A stretch of DNA of 64,000 nucleotides. Origin: Staphylococcus pasteuri (GTDB lineage: Bacteria > Bacillota > Bacilli > Staphylococcales > Staphylococcaceae). The stretch is from the NCBI RefSeq assembly GCF_003970495.1, contig NZ_RXWW01000061.1, positions 156,543-220,542 on the forward strand, given 5' to 3'. Within the stretch, counting starts at the first letter, position 1. The number at the start of each line of letters is the position of its first letter. The notes below the pieces were generated by a model. The model was not told the DNA's origin. It made no database searches and worked only from the letters and a program-made list of their open reading frames with translations. Positions 55,936-64,000 of this stretch are shown here, one piece after another. Made by a program: the position numbers and the translations under genes.

Positions 55936-57363
55936 TTAACTATATCTAATATAAGAAACGGTAGTATTATAGTATTCCTCGAAACCATGAATACCATCTG
56001 CGCCACCTAGACCAGATTCTCTCCAACCAGCATGGTAGCCGTTAACAACTTCTTCAGCTTCACAATTGGCATATACTTCACCAAATTTTAAACGTTCAGT
56101 TGCCGTCATGACTTCTGATAAATCATTTGAGAATATATAAGAAGAAAGGCCAGCGTTTGTATCATTAGCGTCTTCAATAACTTGATTAAAGTCATTATAT
56201 GTTGTGATTGCTAATACAGGACCAAATATTTCTTCTTTAAATGCACTATCTGTTTGTTTAACGTTATCTAAAACAGTAGGAGCATAGAAATAACCAGGGC
56301 GGTCTAATTTGTGACCACCTAATACAAGTTTAGCTCCATTATTAACAGCATCTTGTACTTTTTCGTCTATGCTATTTAATTGAGTTTCATTAATAATAGC
56401 ACCGAAATCTGTTTTTTCATCAAGAGGATCTCCTACAGTTAAAGCTTCCATTTTAGATTTTACTTTTTCAACAAATTTATCATGAACGTCTTCATGTACA
56501 AATATTCTCTCAGGACATGTACATACTTGGCCTGCATTTTTAATACGAGCAGTTACAATATAATCCACAGCTTTATCAATATTTGCATTTGGCGTTACGA
56601 GGACAGGGGCGTTTCCACCTAATTCTAAGTTTACCTTTTTAACTGTGTTTGCTGCATTTTCAAATACGGCTTTACCGGCACGCATGCTACCAGTTAAAGA
56701 TATTAATTTGATATCTTTATGTTGTGCTAATTGTGTACCAACAGTTTCACCAGTACCTGGGACGATTTGGATTAAACCTGCAGGAATCGTTGAAGCTTTA
56801 AAAATTTCAGCTAAACGTAGGGTAAGTAATGTTGTTTCTTCACTAGGTTTAATGACAACAGAACAACCTGTTACAATAGCAGGAATGACTTTACGTAATA
56901 ATACTAAAATAGGAGCATTCCAAGGTACAATACCAGCTGTTACGCCGATAGGTTTTTTAGTGAGTTGAATAGTTTCATTTTCTACACTATTTTGTAAAAC
57001 TTCGCCTTTATTACTCATGCTTAAACTAGTCATATAATCAATAAATTGAACAGATTTATCAATTTCGCCTTGAGCTTCGGCTAATGTTTTACCTTGTTCT
57101 TTGACGTAAAGTTGTGCAAGTTCTTCTTTATTTTGTTCAAGTAATGGGATTAATAATTTAACATGTTCGGCACGAGTTGGTTGCGGAACTTTTTCCCACT
57201 CTAATTGTGCATGTTTAGATTTCTCGATGGCTTCATTAACTTCCTCAGTAGTCGCAAATGTAATCGTATCTATTTTTTCACCAGTTGCTGGATTAATTAC
57301 ATCCATTGTTTCGTTTGAATTACTTTCTATAAATTCATTGTTTATAAATAGTTGATTAGTCAT
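55936..57363 (-). CDS. Aldehyde dehydrogenase (lactaldehyde/glycolaldehyde type)
   Basis: An NAD(P)-dependent aldehyde dehydrogenase of 475 residues. It has GIVPWNAPILVLLRKVIPAI, LTGSMRAGKAVF (cofactor), LELGGNAPVLV (Glu), NAGQVCTCPERIFVH (catalytic Cys) and [11 protein letters not shown]. The VCTCPER form and YHAGWRESGLGGADGIHG ending resemble lactaldehyde dehydrogenase AldA of E. coli; the substrate is inferred. The ATG at 57363 has GGAGG upstream; the open frame extends five codons further. Confidence 0.85.
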   Translation of the reverse strand: MTNQLFINNEFIESNSNETMDVINPATGEKIDTITFATTEEVNEAIEKSKHAQLEWEKVPQPTRAEHVKLLIPLLEQNKEELAQLYVKEQGKTLAEAQGEIDKSVQFIDYMTSLSMSNKGEVLQNSVENETIQLTKKPIGVTAGIVPWNAPILVLLRKVIPAIVTGCSVVIKPSEETTLLTLRLAEIFKASTIPAGLIQIVPGTGETVGTQLAQHKDIKLISLTGSMRAGKAVFENAANTVKKVNLELGGNAPVLVTPNANIDKAVDYIVTARIKNAGQVCTCPERIFVHEDVHDKFVEKVKSKMEALTVGDPLDEKTDFGAIINETQLNSIDEKVQDAVNNGAKLVLGGHKLDRPGYFYAPTVLDNVKQTDSAFKEEIFGPVLAITTYNDFNQVIEDANDTNAGLSSYIFSNDLSEVMTATERLKFGEVYANCEAEEVVNGYHAGWRESGLGGADGIHGFEEYYNTTVSYIRYS

Positions 57364-57433
57364 ATAACATACCTCCACTTGAAATATTCCCTAAAAGTCA
57401 GTGATTAAATATTAAAATTAAATTTAGACATAA

Positions 57434-57468
57434 AAAAAGTTAGAGCAACAATGCTCTAACTTCTTGTG
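57434..57468. terminator. Hairpin over the end of the YkvI-like gene
   Basis: AAGTTAGAGCA and TGCTCTAACTT arms; on the minus strand a T-run follows. The stop codon of the YkvI-like gene lies inside the stem. Confidence 0.75.
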
Positions 57469-58505
57469 AAACCTTTATAGAATATAGGTATAAGGAGTAT
57501 AAAACCAAATAACCCCATAATAGGGAATACTTTCCCTATAAGTGATATAAATCCAACGAAAGTGCATATAAACGTAATGATTGCCATTGTGATAATTAAT
57601 ATATAATAACGTTTCGAGAAGGGTTTACTAAATCTAGCAGCAAAAGCATACATAAGTCCTACTACTGTATTATAAATTACTAAAATCATAATGACTGACA
57701 TAATTAGTCCAATGGATGGTGAAATATTTTTAGCTAATAATAGGGAAGGTAACGCAACATCTTTAATTTGATTAAATTGAGTTACAAGACCTAAATTAAT
57801 CATTAATATTAAAAATGTGATGATGACACCGCCTATTAGTCCGCCATACGTTGCTGACTGACGATATTTTAATTTGCCACCCATAACTGAGAAGAAACTG
57901 AACGCAGCCGCAATTTGTAAACTAGCATAATTGATACCATCAAACCACCATCCAGGTGAAATAGATTTATGATGATTTGAGTATTGGTTAGCTGCATTAA
58001 AGTTAAGATGACCTGATGCAAAATAATAAATAGCTATCATTGTTACAACTGCTACTAGAAACGGTGTCACTCCTCCTAGTACTGCAATGAGACGATCAAA
58101 TTTTAAAAATAATGTTGATAATATAAGAATGACTAGTAATAATGAACTCAACCAGTATGGCACGTTGAAGCTCTCATGAATAGTAGAGGCTCCGCCAGCT
58201 GTCATTATAATAGCTAATGAAAATAAAAAAACAGTTAATATTAAATCAAAGACTTTAGCAATCATTGGATGTAAATAATAATGTACTGATTCTGAATGGT
58301 TACCTGATTTTAGTCGATAACCTGTCTTTAAAACAAAGATTCCGCCTAGAGTAATAATAGTTCCTGTTACAATGATGCCACCTAAACTATAAACACCATG
58401 GCTAGTGAAAAATTGGAATATTTCTTGACCAGTCGCAAATCCTGCACCTACGACAACGCCTACAAATGCGAAAGCCACTATAATGGACTCTTTAGCTATA
58501 TTCAT
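57456..58505 (-). CDS. YkvI family membrane protein
   Basis: A polytopic membrane protein of 349 residues with ten hydrophobic segments. It starts with AFVGVVVGAGFATGQEIFQFF, an APC/LeuT-fold opening with the GxGFATGQE signature of YkvI proteins. Substrate unknown. The ATG follows at 58505 with AAGGGAT upstream. It is divergent from the CPA1 antiporter. Confidence 0.8.
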   Translation of the reverse strand: MNIAKESIIVAFAFVGVVVGAGFATGQEIFQFFTSHGVYSLGGIIVTGTIITLGGIFVLKTGYRLKSGNHSESVHYYLHPMIAKVFDLILTVFLFSLAIIMTAGGASTIHESFNVPYWLSSLLLVILILSTLFLKFDRLIAVLGGVTPFLVAVVTMIAIYYFASGHLNFNAANQYSNHHKSISPGWWFDGINYASLQIAAAFSFFSVMGGKLKYRQSATYGGLIGGVIITFLILMINLGLVTQFNQIKDVALPSLLLAKNISPSIGLIMSVIMILVIYNTVVGLMYAFAARFSKPFSKRYYILIITMAIITFICTFVGFISLIGKVFPIMGLFGFILLIPIFYKGFTRS

Positions 58506-58825
58506 TTATGTTCTTATCCCTTCATGTCAAAATTAATGAGATTTCAATTTTAATTATAATTATCTTAAAAATTCATATCTTTCTATTTTAGACGAAATAA
58601 TACTAAAAATAAATACCTGAGTACATTGTATGTGGACTATTGTGTGAATAAGACGTACTGTAGCTGCGAAATATAAAAAAATAATGAAAGACAAAATGAT
58701 TAGTGTAAAATAGTAAATATAAAAAATATGAGAAATATTAATGCATTATTAATGATACTTTGATAGTATTATCGGATATTGAACGATTGATTGGAAAAAG
58801 TGTAAAAGTTGAAGAAGGTGTTGTT
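58506..58825. other. Divergent intergenic region
   Basis: AT-rich region between the YkvI-like gene and the antiporter. An open frame from 58760 extends the antiporter gene but lacks a ribosome binding site. I see no clear operator, RNA motif or repeat. Confidence 0.4.
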
Positions 58826-60613
58826 ATGATATTTGATTTACCTTTAATGCTAATGATTGTTGTATTTTTAGCATTAGGTATATTCAGTCAATGGTTAGCA
58901 AATAAAATAAAATGGCCATCCATAGTAGTAATGGCCATTGTAGGTCTGTTAATTGGACCAATATTAGGCATAGCGAATCCTAAAGAAGCAATGGGATCGG
59001 AAGTATTTAGTCCTATAGTTTCATTAGCAGTAGCCGTTATATTATTTGAAGGTAGTAGTAATTTAGATTTCAGAGAGTTAAAAGGGATATCGAAAGCGGT
59101 CATCAGAATTATTACTGTAGGTGCAACGATTGCATGGATTTTAGGTGCAATTGCATTACATTTTGTATTAGATTTTCCAATTTCAGTATCATTAGTTATG
59201 GGTGGATTATTTTTAATCACTGGCCCTACAGTAATCCAACCATTGTTAAAACAAGCAAAGGTAAAGAAAAATGTCGATTCAATATTACGTTGGGAAAGTA
59301 TCATATTAGATCCTATTGGTCCTATGTTGGCACTATCAGCATTCTATGTATACCAAATTGTTGATGAAGGTATAAGTTTTTTAGTGATCTTACTATTTAT
59401 CTTAAAAATTTTAAGCGTTGTTTTAATAGGTTTTGGTGCATCATTCTTATTTAACTGGTTAATTAAACGTGACATGATACCACAAAGTTTAATGCCGCCA
59501 ATACAACTGGTATTTATACTTTTAATATTTAGTATCTGTGACGAAATTTTAGCAGAATCTGGATTATTATCTGTAACCATATTTGGACTTATAATGGCAC
59601 GAAATAAACGTCATGACTTAATGTTTAAGGAATCTGATCATTTTATAGAAAATGCATCAACAATAATGGTTTCAACAGTATTTATTTTAATTACATCATC
59701 ACTTACTAAAGATGTATTACTAAACGTACTATCATGGCAATTACTTGTATTTAGTATTGTAATGATTTTACTTGTAAGACCTTTATCGGTAATTATTTCC
59801 ACATTTAGAACAGAAATAACTAAAAGAGAACGTGTTAGTGTAGCCTTAATGGCGCCTAGAGGTATTGTTGTACTTACCGTTGCACAATTCTTTTCAAGTT
59901 TGTTTATGGATGACGGCGTTAAGATGGCTCAATACATAACACCAGTCACATTTGGTCTTGTATTTAGTACCGTTGTTATTTATGGATTTAGCTTTACGCC
60001 GTTAAGTAAGTTGTTAGGCGTAGCAAGTAATGAACCACCTGGCGTTATTATTGTTGGGGAAAGTGAATTCTCATTTCATTTAGGAAGTATGCTTAAAGAT
60101 CATGGTATACCCATTATGATGTTCAATTTATTTGAAAACACTTCAGATAAAGCACATCAGCAAGGATTTGAAGTATTTAAAGGGAATTTATTATCTAGCA
60201 ATGACCGTATATATTCAGATTTACTAAGATATAATAAGTGTATATTGATGACGAAATCATTTATTTTTAATAGTTTAGCATTTAATGAACTAGTCCCTGA
60301 ATTTGGTTTGAATAATGTCCATATGATGCCAGTATCATTTAATGATGAACAAGCACGTAACAATTTAAATGGTCCTATTCGAAATCATATTTTATTTGAT
60401 GAAAATCATACCCCAAGATGGTTTGATAACTATATAACACAACATAATATTATAGAAGTGCCTGCCGAAAGATATCATGAGATTACTGATAAAGATATGT
60501 TGATTTATTACATTAATGAAAATAAAAATGTCACTTTTAAAAGGAATAATCATTCACTACCTAAAGAAGAACATGGGACATATGGTATATTAAAAAATGT
60601 TTATAACGTATAA
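58826..60613 (+). CDS. CPA1-type Na+(K+)/H+ antiporter
   Basis: A protein of 595 residues. About twelve membrane segments (1-410) include VVMAIVGLLIGPILG, AVAVILFEGSSNLDF, RWESIILDPIGPMLA with the transport Asp, and MAPRGIVVLTVAQF. The C-terminal 190 residues form a TrkA-N-like regulatory domain with GVIIVGESEFSFHLGSML. It exchanges cations for protons for pH or salt homeostasis. The ATG at 58826 has GAAGGTG upstream and matches the family start. Confidence 0.85.
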   Translation: MIFDLPLMLMIVVFLALGIFSQWLANKIKWPSIVVMAIVGLLIGPILGIANPKEAMGSEVFSPIVSLAVAVILFEGSSNLDFRELKGISKAVIRIITVGATIAWILGAIALHFVLDFPISVSLVMGGLFLITGPTVIQPLLKQAKVKKNVDSILRWESIILDPIGPMLALSAFYVYQIVDEGISFLVILLFILKILSVVLIGFGASFLFNWLIKRDMIPQSLMPPIQLVFILLIFSICDEILAESGLLSVTIFGLIMARNKRHDLMFKESDHFIENASTIMVSTVFILITSSLTKDVLLNVLSWQLLVFSIVMILLVRPLSVIISTFRTEITKRERVSVALMAPRGIVVLTVAQFFSSLFMDDGVKMAQYITPVTFGLVFSTVVIYGFSFTPLSKLLGVASNEPPGVIIVGESEFSFHLGSMLKDHGIPIMMFNLFENTSDKAHQQGFEVFKGNLLSSNDRIYSDLLRYNKCILMTKSFIFNSLAFNELVPEFGLNNVHMMPVSFNDEQARNNLNGPIRNHILFDENHTPRWFDNYITQHNIIEVPAERYHEITDKDMLIYYINENKNVTFKRNNHSLPKEEHGTYGILKNVYNV

Positions 60614-60671
60614 AATATTGCTTTTATAAAAAAATAATGTTAATATAACATCAGAAATATCTCGCATATAA

Positions 60672-60720
60672 CACCAATCCCCTCACTACTGGTGATAGTG
60701 AGGGGATTCTTATAGGTGTG
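60672..60720. terminator. Strong bidirectional terminator hairpin
   Basis: AATCCCCTCACTA pairs perfectly with TAGTGAGGGGATT. It lies directly downstream of the PepA1-like toxin on the minus strand, as in Fst/par-type toxin loci. Confidence 0.8.
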
Positions 60721-60721
60721 G

Positions 60722-60832
60722 TTACTTACGTCTATTGTTTTTATCATTGCGGCAGCGTAACCAATTAGTATACCAAGCAATGATGCAACCGCTTGTTATG
60801 GTTGCCAGAATATTTATCAGAATATCCCGCAT
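60722..60832 (-). CDS. Type I toxin, Fst/PepA1 family
   Basis: A peptide of 36 residues. A hydrophobic helix (ILINILATITSGCIIAWY) is followed by TNWLRCRNDK and a basic tail, matching the Fst/PepA1 pattern with SGC-x-IA and a conserved WL-x-x-RN. AGGAGG lies seven bases before this ATG, and a second ATG directly upstream (60835) is possible. Members insert into membranes and are held in check by an antisense RNA. A TATAAT at about 60882-60887 on the minus strand could start the toxin mRNA. Confidence 0.85.
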   Translation of the reverse strand: MRDILINILATITSGCIIAWYTNWLRCRNDKNNRRK

Positions 60833-60935
60833 CATAACACCTCCTTTACACGTCATTAGGACGTCTAAAGCATAGACGATAGTATTATTATAGCAAGGGA
60901 TAATTTATTTAAAAGAAAAAAATATTATAAAATAT

Positions 60936-60987
60936 AAAAAACAGGGCGATAATTGGAATTCTACTCAATTATCGCTCTGTTTTTCTA
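60936..60987 (-). terminator. fbp terminator
   Basis: AAAACAGGGCGATAATTG pairs with CAATTATCGCTCTGTTTT. It is positioned at the end of fbp and could work in both directions. Confidence 0.8.
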
Positions 60988-62952
60988 CTATTTTAAGTAT
61001 CTATCATGCATTAAAATTTTAAGAATATCTATTTGAGATTGTAGTTCATGTCCTACGTTAGTGTCTTTAATTTTTTTACGAGTTAGTTCTTCATCAACAA
61101 CACGTTTAACTGATAACTCATCGGCACCATCTGATAATACTTTTTCCTTAGTATTAAATTCTTGGTGAGCAACCAATTGCATACCAAATGAATTATAAAG
61201 TAACGTATAACCAGCTATTCCTGTAGTAGATTGATATGCTTTTGAGAAACCGCCATCAATAACTAACATTTTACCATCGGCTTTAATTGGATCTTCACCG
61301 TCAATTTCTTTTACTGGTGTATGCCCGTTAATGATACGACCTTCATCAGGATTTAAATCAAAGTCTTTTAGCATCTTACGAATCATATCAACATCTTCAC
61401 GTAAGTAATAATAAGGATTCTTTTCTTCTTTATGTGATGCTTTATCTTCTATAAAATAACGTTCAAATGTTGTCATAGCACGTTTACCAAATAATGAAGA
61501 GTATTTACCCGTCCATAAATACCAAACTAAATCAGTAGAAAGATCATCAGTGATGTCTTTGTCATCAAAGGCTTTTCTTACATGGTATTCAAATACATCT
61601 AAAAGTTCACGTCCACTATGGGATTCACCATCGATTTCAAAGGATTCCATTTCGCCATTTTCATCTACTGGAATGCATCCATGAATAAGTAAATTACCAT
61701 TGTAAGGTAGATATAATTTTCCTTCTCGCATTAAGAAGGACATATGGCGACGAAGCTTTTCAGATTGTTGGAAAGAAAGGAGTAACTTCTCAATAACATC
61801 TTCCTCTTCTTTCAATAATGTTTCAGGATGTTCTGGATCAACAGTTTGGAAACATGTATCTTTTAATGGGTATGTTTTACCGTAAACAGTAATTTCATTC
61901 TTGTCGTAATCAATTTTTTCTAAAACTAAGCGTTCTTCCATTTCAAATGATGGGCGACGTTTGATAATTGGCATTTCAAGCTTAAACTGTATCATTGCAA
62001 TTGCTTGATGAATCTTCGTAATCTGATGTTCTTCACGTTGAGTAAGACTTACTTCCTTGTCAGGACGTTTTTTCGGTTTGAAAGCTGGATTATCTCCACT
62101 ATAATATTTTTCAGCTAAAGTAAGTAAAGGTCTTAAGTTAATGCCATATGCATCTTCAATAATATCTAAATTATCATAACGTGCACAGATTCTAAGTAAA
62201 TTAGCTAGACACACTTTGGAACCGGCATAAGCACCAATCCATAATACGTCATGATTTCCCCATTGAATATCTACAGAATGATAATTAATAAGCGTATCCA
62301 TAATTTTATCTGGTTTAGGTCCACGGTCATAAATGTCTCCAACTACATGTAAATGGTCAACGACTAATCGTTGTACAGTATATGAAAGACCGATAATTAA
62401 ATCATCAGATTGTTCTAATTCAATAACTTGGTTAATCAATGTTTCGTAATATGTTTTTTTGTTTTGATATTCATTATTTTTATAAAGCAACTCTTCAATA
62501 ATGTATACAAATTGTTTTGGTAACGCTTTGCGTAATTTAGAACGAGTATATTTTGAAGAACAGTATTTTGTTAATTCTATTAAACGTTCGATAGTTGTAA
62601 TATACCAAACATTGAGCTGACCTTTCGCATTGAATTGATTTTTAACTAACTTTAATTTGTCTTCAGGATAATATACAAGTGCTGCTAAATCATTAATTTC
62701 TTTTTCGTTAAGCGTATTTCCGAATATATCATTTATTTTCGCTCTGACATTACCTGAACCATTTCTTAAAACATGTTGGAAAGATTCATATTCACCATGT
62801 AAATCACTTACGAAATGTTCAGTGCCTTTTGGAAGTTCTAATATTGATTCTAAATTGATAATTTCTGTAGCTAATTTTTCAGCACTATCAAAACGTTGTG
62901 ATAGTAAGTCTAAATATTTTTGTTTCAATTCACTTTCAGTAATATGTGTCAT
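60988..62952 (-). CDS. fbp: Fructose-1,6-bisphosphatase, class III
   Basis: A Firmicute-type class III FBPase of 654 residues, the same length as the S. aureus enzyme. It is unrelated to class I FBPases and has a metallophosphatase core: [44 protein letters not shown] and the C-terminal [19 protein letters not shown] with [11 protein letters not shown]. It hydrolyses fructose-1,6-bisphosphate in gluconeogenesis. CAGGAGTG precedes the ATG. It is a single-gene unit. Confidence 0.95.
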   Translation of the reverse strand: MTHITESELKQKYLDLLSQRFDSAEKLATEIINLESILELPKGTEHFVSDLHGEYESFQHVLRNGSGNVRAKINDIFGNTLNEKEINDLAALVYYPEDKLKLVKNQFNAKGQLNVWYITTIERLIELTKYCSSKYTRSKLRKALPKQFVYIIEELLYKNNEYQNKKTYYETLINQVIELEQSDDLIIGLSYTVQRLVVDHLHVVGDIYDRGPKPDKIMDTLINYHSVDIQWGNHDVLWIGAYAGSKVCLANLLRICARYDNLDIIEDAYGINLRPLLTLAEKYYSGDNPAFKPKKRPDKEVSLTQREEHQITKIHQAIAMIQFKLEMPIIKRRPSFEMEERLVLEKIDYDKNEITVYGKTYPLKDTCFQTVDPEHPETLLKEEEDVIEKLLLSFQQSEKLRRHMSFLMREGKLYLPYNGNLLIHGCIPVDENGEMESFEIDGESHSGRELLDVFEYHVRKAFDDKDITDDLSTDLVWYLWTGKYSSLFGKRAMTTFERYFIEDKASHKEEKNPYYYLREDVDMIRKMLKDFDLNPDEGRIINGHTPVKEIDGEDPIKADGKMLVIDGGFSKAYQSTTGIAGYTLLYNSFGMQLVAHQEFNTKEKVLSDGADELSVKRVVDEELTRKKIKDTNVGHELQSQIDILKILMHDRYLK

Positions 62953-63162
62953 GATTTGTCACTCCTGTTTATAAGTTCCAATATAGTCAGTCTTTGTAAT
63001 AATTAATGCGCTTACATTTGATTATCAAGAAAAAGTGATTAATTTTCAATAGCAAAGCTTTATTTGAAAATATATTTTTATATTCAGAGTGCTTCAAGTT
63101 TGAAAATGACAATTTTTTAGAGGGAGCTAATTGATTATGGCATGGAACAAATAGGGGGTCAT

Positions 63163-63204
63163 ACTAAAAAACGCCAACAAAGTAGTCACTATGTTAGCGT
63201 TAAG
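63163..63204 (-). terminator. Terminator of the DedA gene
   Basis: On the minus strand AACGCTAACA and TGTTGGCGTT pair and lead into TTTTTAG, eleven bases or so past the stop codon. Confidence 0.7.
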
Positions 63205-63214
63205 TAATAATATA

Positions 63215-63826
63215 TTATTTGACACGTTTACGTTTTACGAAATATCTAATAACAAAGTAAATAATGGCAATGATGATAATAACATACATAATTCTAGAAT
63301 ATGTATGAATACCATTCATTAATGCGCCAAAACTATCGCTAAGCAAACGACCTAGTATAATAAGCGCAAAGTTCCATATAGTTGTACCCAATAATGATAA
63401 AGATGTGAAAACAATAATATTCATACGATTAATACCTGCAGGGATGGTAATTAATACACGTAATACTGGTATGAATCGACATAGAAATACTGCCCATGCG
63501 CCATATCTTTTAAACCAATCATTGGCACGTTTTAAATCACTACTTTTCAATTTCATCCATTTACCATGTCGATCGACAAAACGGTAAAGTTTTTCTTCTG
63601 AAATAAGACGACAAATATAGTATAAAATTAATAATCCAATAAATGATGCAATCGTTGCAATAATTAACAATGTCCAAACTGATAAATGAGATTTAACTGA
63701 TAATAATCCTGCAAAAGTTAAAATAATTTCTGAAGGGACAACAGGTAAGACATTTTCTAATAAAATTAAAATAAAAATAGCTGTATAGCCCCATTGGCTA
63801 ATAAAATTCGTTATAATTTGTTCCAT
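63215..63826 (-). CDS. DedA family membrane protein
   Basis: A protein of 203 residues with the DedA (VTT) fold: the opening IILENVLPVVPSEIILTFAGLL, RFIPVLRVLITIPAGINRMN (the conserved Arg/Pro motif) and a C-terminal membrane segment. Some members flip undecaprenyl phosphate or other phospholipids; the role of this one is unproven. The gene lies alone near the window edge. Confidence 0.87.
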   Translation of the reverse strand: MEQIITNFISQWGYTAIFILILLENVLPVVPSEIILTFAGLLSVKSHLSVWTLLIIATIASFIGLLILYYICRLISEEKLYRFVDRHGKWMKLKSSDLKRANDWFKRYGAWAVFLCRFIPVLRVLITIPAGINRMNIIVFTSLSLLGTTIWNFALIILGRLLSDSFGALMNGIHTYSRIMYVIIIIAIIYFVIRYFVKRKRVK

Positions 63827-64000
63827 TTATATAAATAGACTCCTTTATTCATCTAAACAATCTACTTAATTAAAAGTACGGTAACGTCATTATAATAAAA
63901 AATAGTCATAAATGCTTGTGAAAGGGGAGTCAATTTAAAATTTTATTAGTATTTTTAGTTTTTTTAAACACTAAAATTGTTTATTTATTGTAGTTATAGT

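Noticed and set aside
1..64000. Prophage, plasmid or SCC island in the window
   Set aside because: No integrase, recombinase, phage structural or replication genes and no attachment-site repeats were seen; apart from the cap segment and IS remnant the gene order looks like core chromosome.
1..64000. tRNA or rRNA genes
   Set aside because: Reading the gaps showed no cloverleaf arms with CCA ends and no rRNA-like conserved stretches.

Overview
The window is AT-rich, low-GC Firmicute DNA and is almost certainly chromosomal Staphylococcus. It carries the staphyloxanthin operon crtOPQMN, the holin-like cidR/cidABC locus, an IsaA-type secreted transglycosylase, sortase A, a staphylococcal CHAP amidase, a staphylococcal class III fructose bisphosphatase and a PepA1/Fst-type toxin. 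Gene order largely follows, from memory, the S. aureus isaA-to-fbp segment. The poly-gamma-glutamate (cap) operon, an IS1272-like remnant and a decayed xylulokinase point to a coagulase-negative, pigmented species rather than S. aureus. I cannot name the species from the sequence alone.

Layout. 1-5 kb: end of a D-Ala/D-Ser/Gly permease, a DUF488 protein, a PfoR-like membrane protein behind a structured leader RNA with a CodY-like box, a tandem PPK2-type kinase, and an IsaA/SceD-like transglycosylase behind a WalR-like box. 5.3-10.9 kb: crtOPQMN behind a sigma-B-like promoter. 11-20 kb: an aminotransferase and D-2-hydroxyacid dehydrogenase pair, copA-copZ with a CsoR-type operator, a short-chain dehydrogenase, an acetyltransferase and rocA. 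20-25.7 kb: a stand-alone GIY-YIG-like protein, ogt, the divergent mevalonate genes mvaS and mvaA, and a CHAP protein. 25.9-32.1 kb: cidR, cidABC and ptsG, the last behind a GlcT-type antiterminator (RAT) overlapping a terminator.

32.3-42.3 kb: adh, a thioesterase, a thioredoxin-like protein, YitT, an esterase and capB-C-A-E-D, enclosed by two inverted copies of an intergenic repeat. 42.3-45 kb: a truncated transposase, an atypical metallo-beta-lactamase protein and a broken xylB. 45.4-49 kb: a PfoR-like gene with the L-serine dehydratase genes, a 57-codon membrane ORF and a GNAT enzyme. 49-64 kb: srtA, a HAD phosphatase, ldhD, a nitroreductase, two aldehyde dehydrogenases, a VOC dioxygenase, a YkvI-like protein, a CPA1 antiporter, a type I toxin, fbp and a DedA protein.

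How the genes connect. MvaS and MvaA feed the isoprenoid pool that CrtM, CrtN, CrtP, CrtQ and CrtO turn into carotenoid. Carbon overflow and redox balance dominate the rest: PtsG, CidC, LdhD, Adh, aldehyde dehydrogenases, L-serine dehydratase, RocA and Fbp, with cre-like (CcpA) and Rex-like operators visible at several of them. Cell-envelope functions are IsaA, the CHAP amidase, SrtA and the poly-gamma-glutamate capsule. The less obvious content is small or non-coding: a CapE-like micro-gene, a PepA1-like toxin, the leader RNAs, a five-copy 12-bp tandem repeat before cidR, and the intergenic repeat families.
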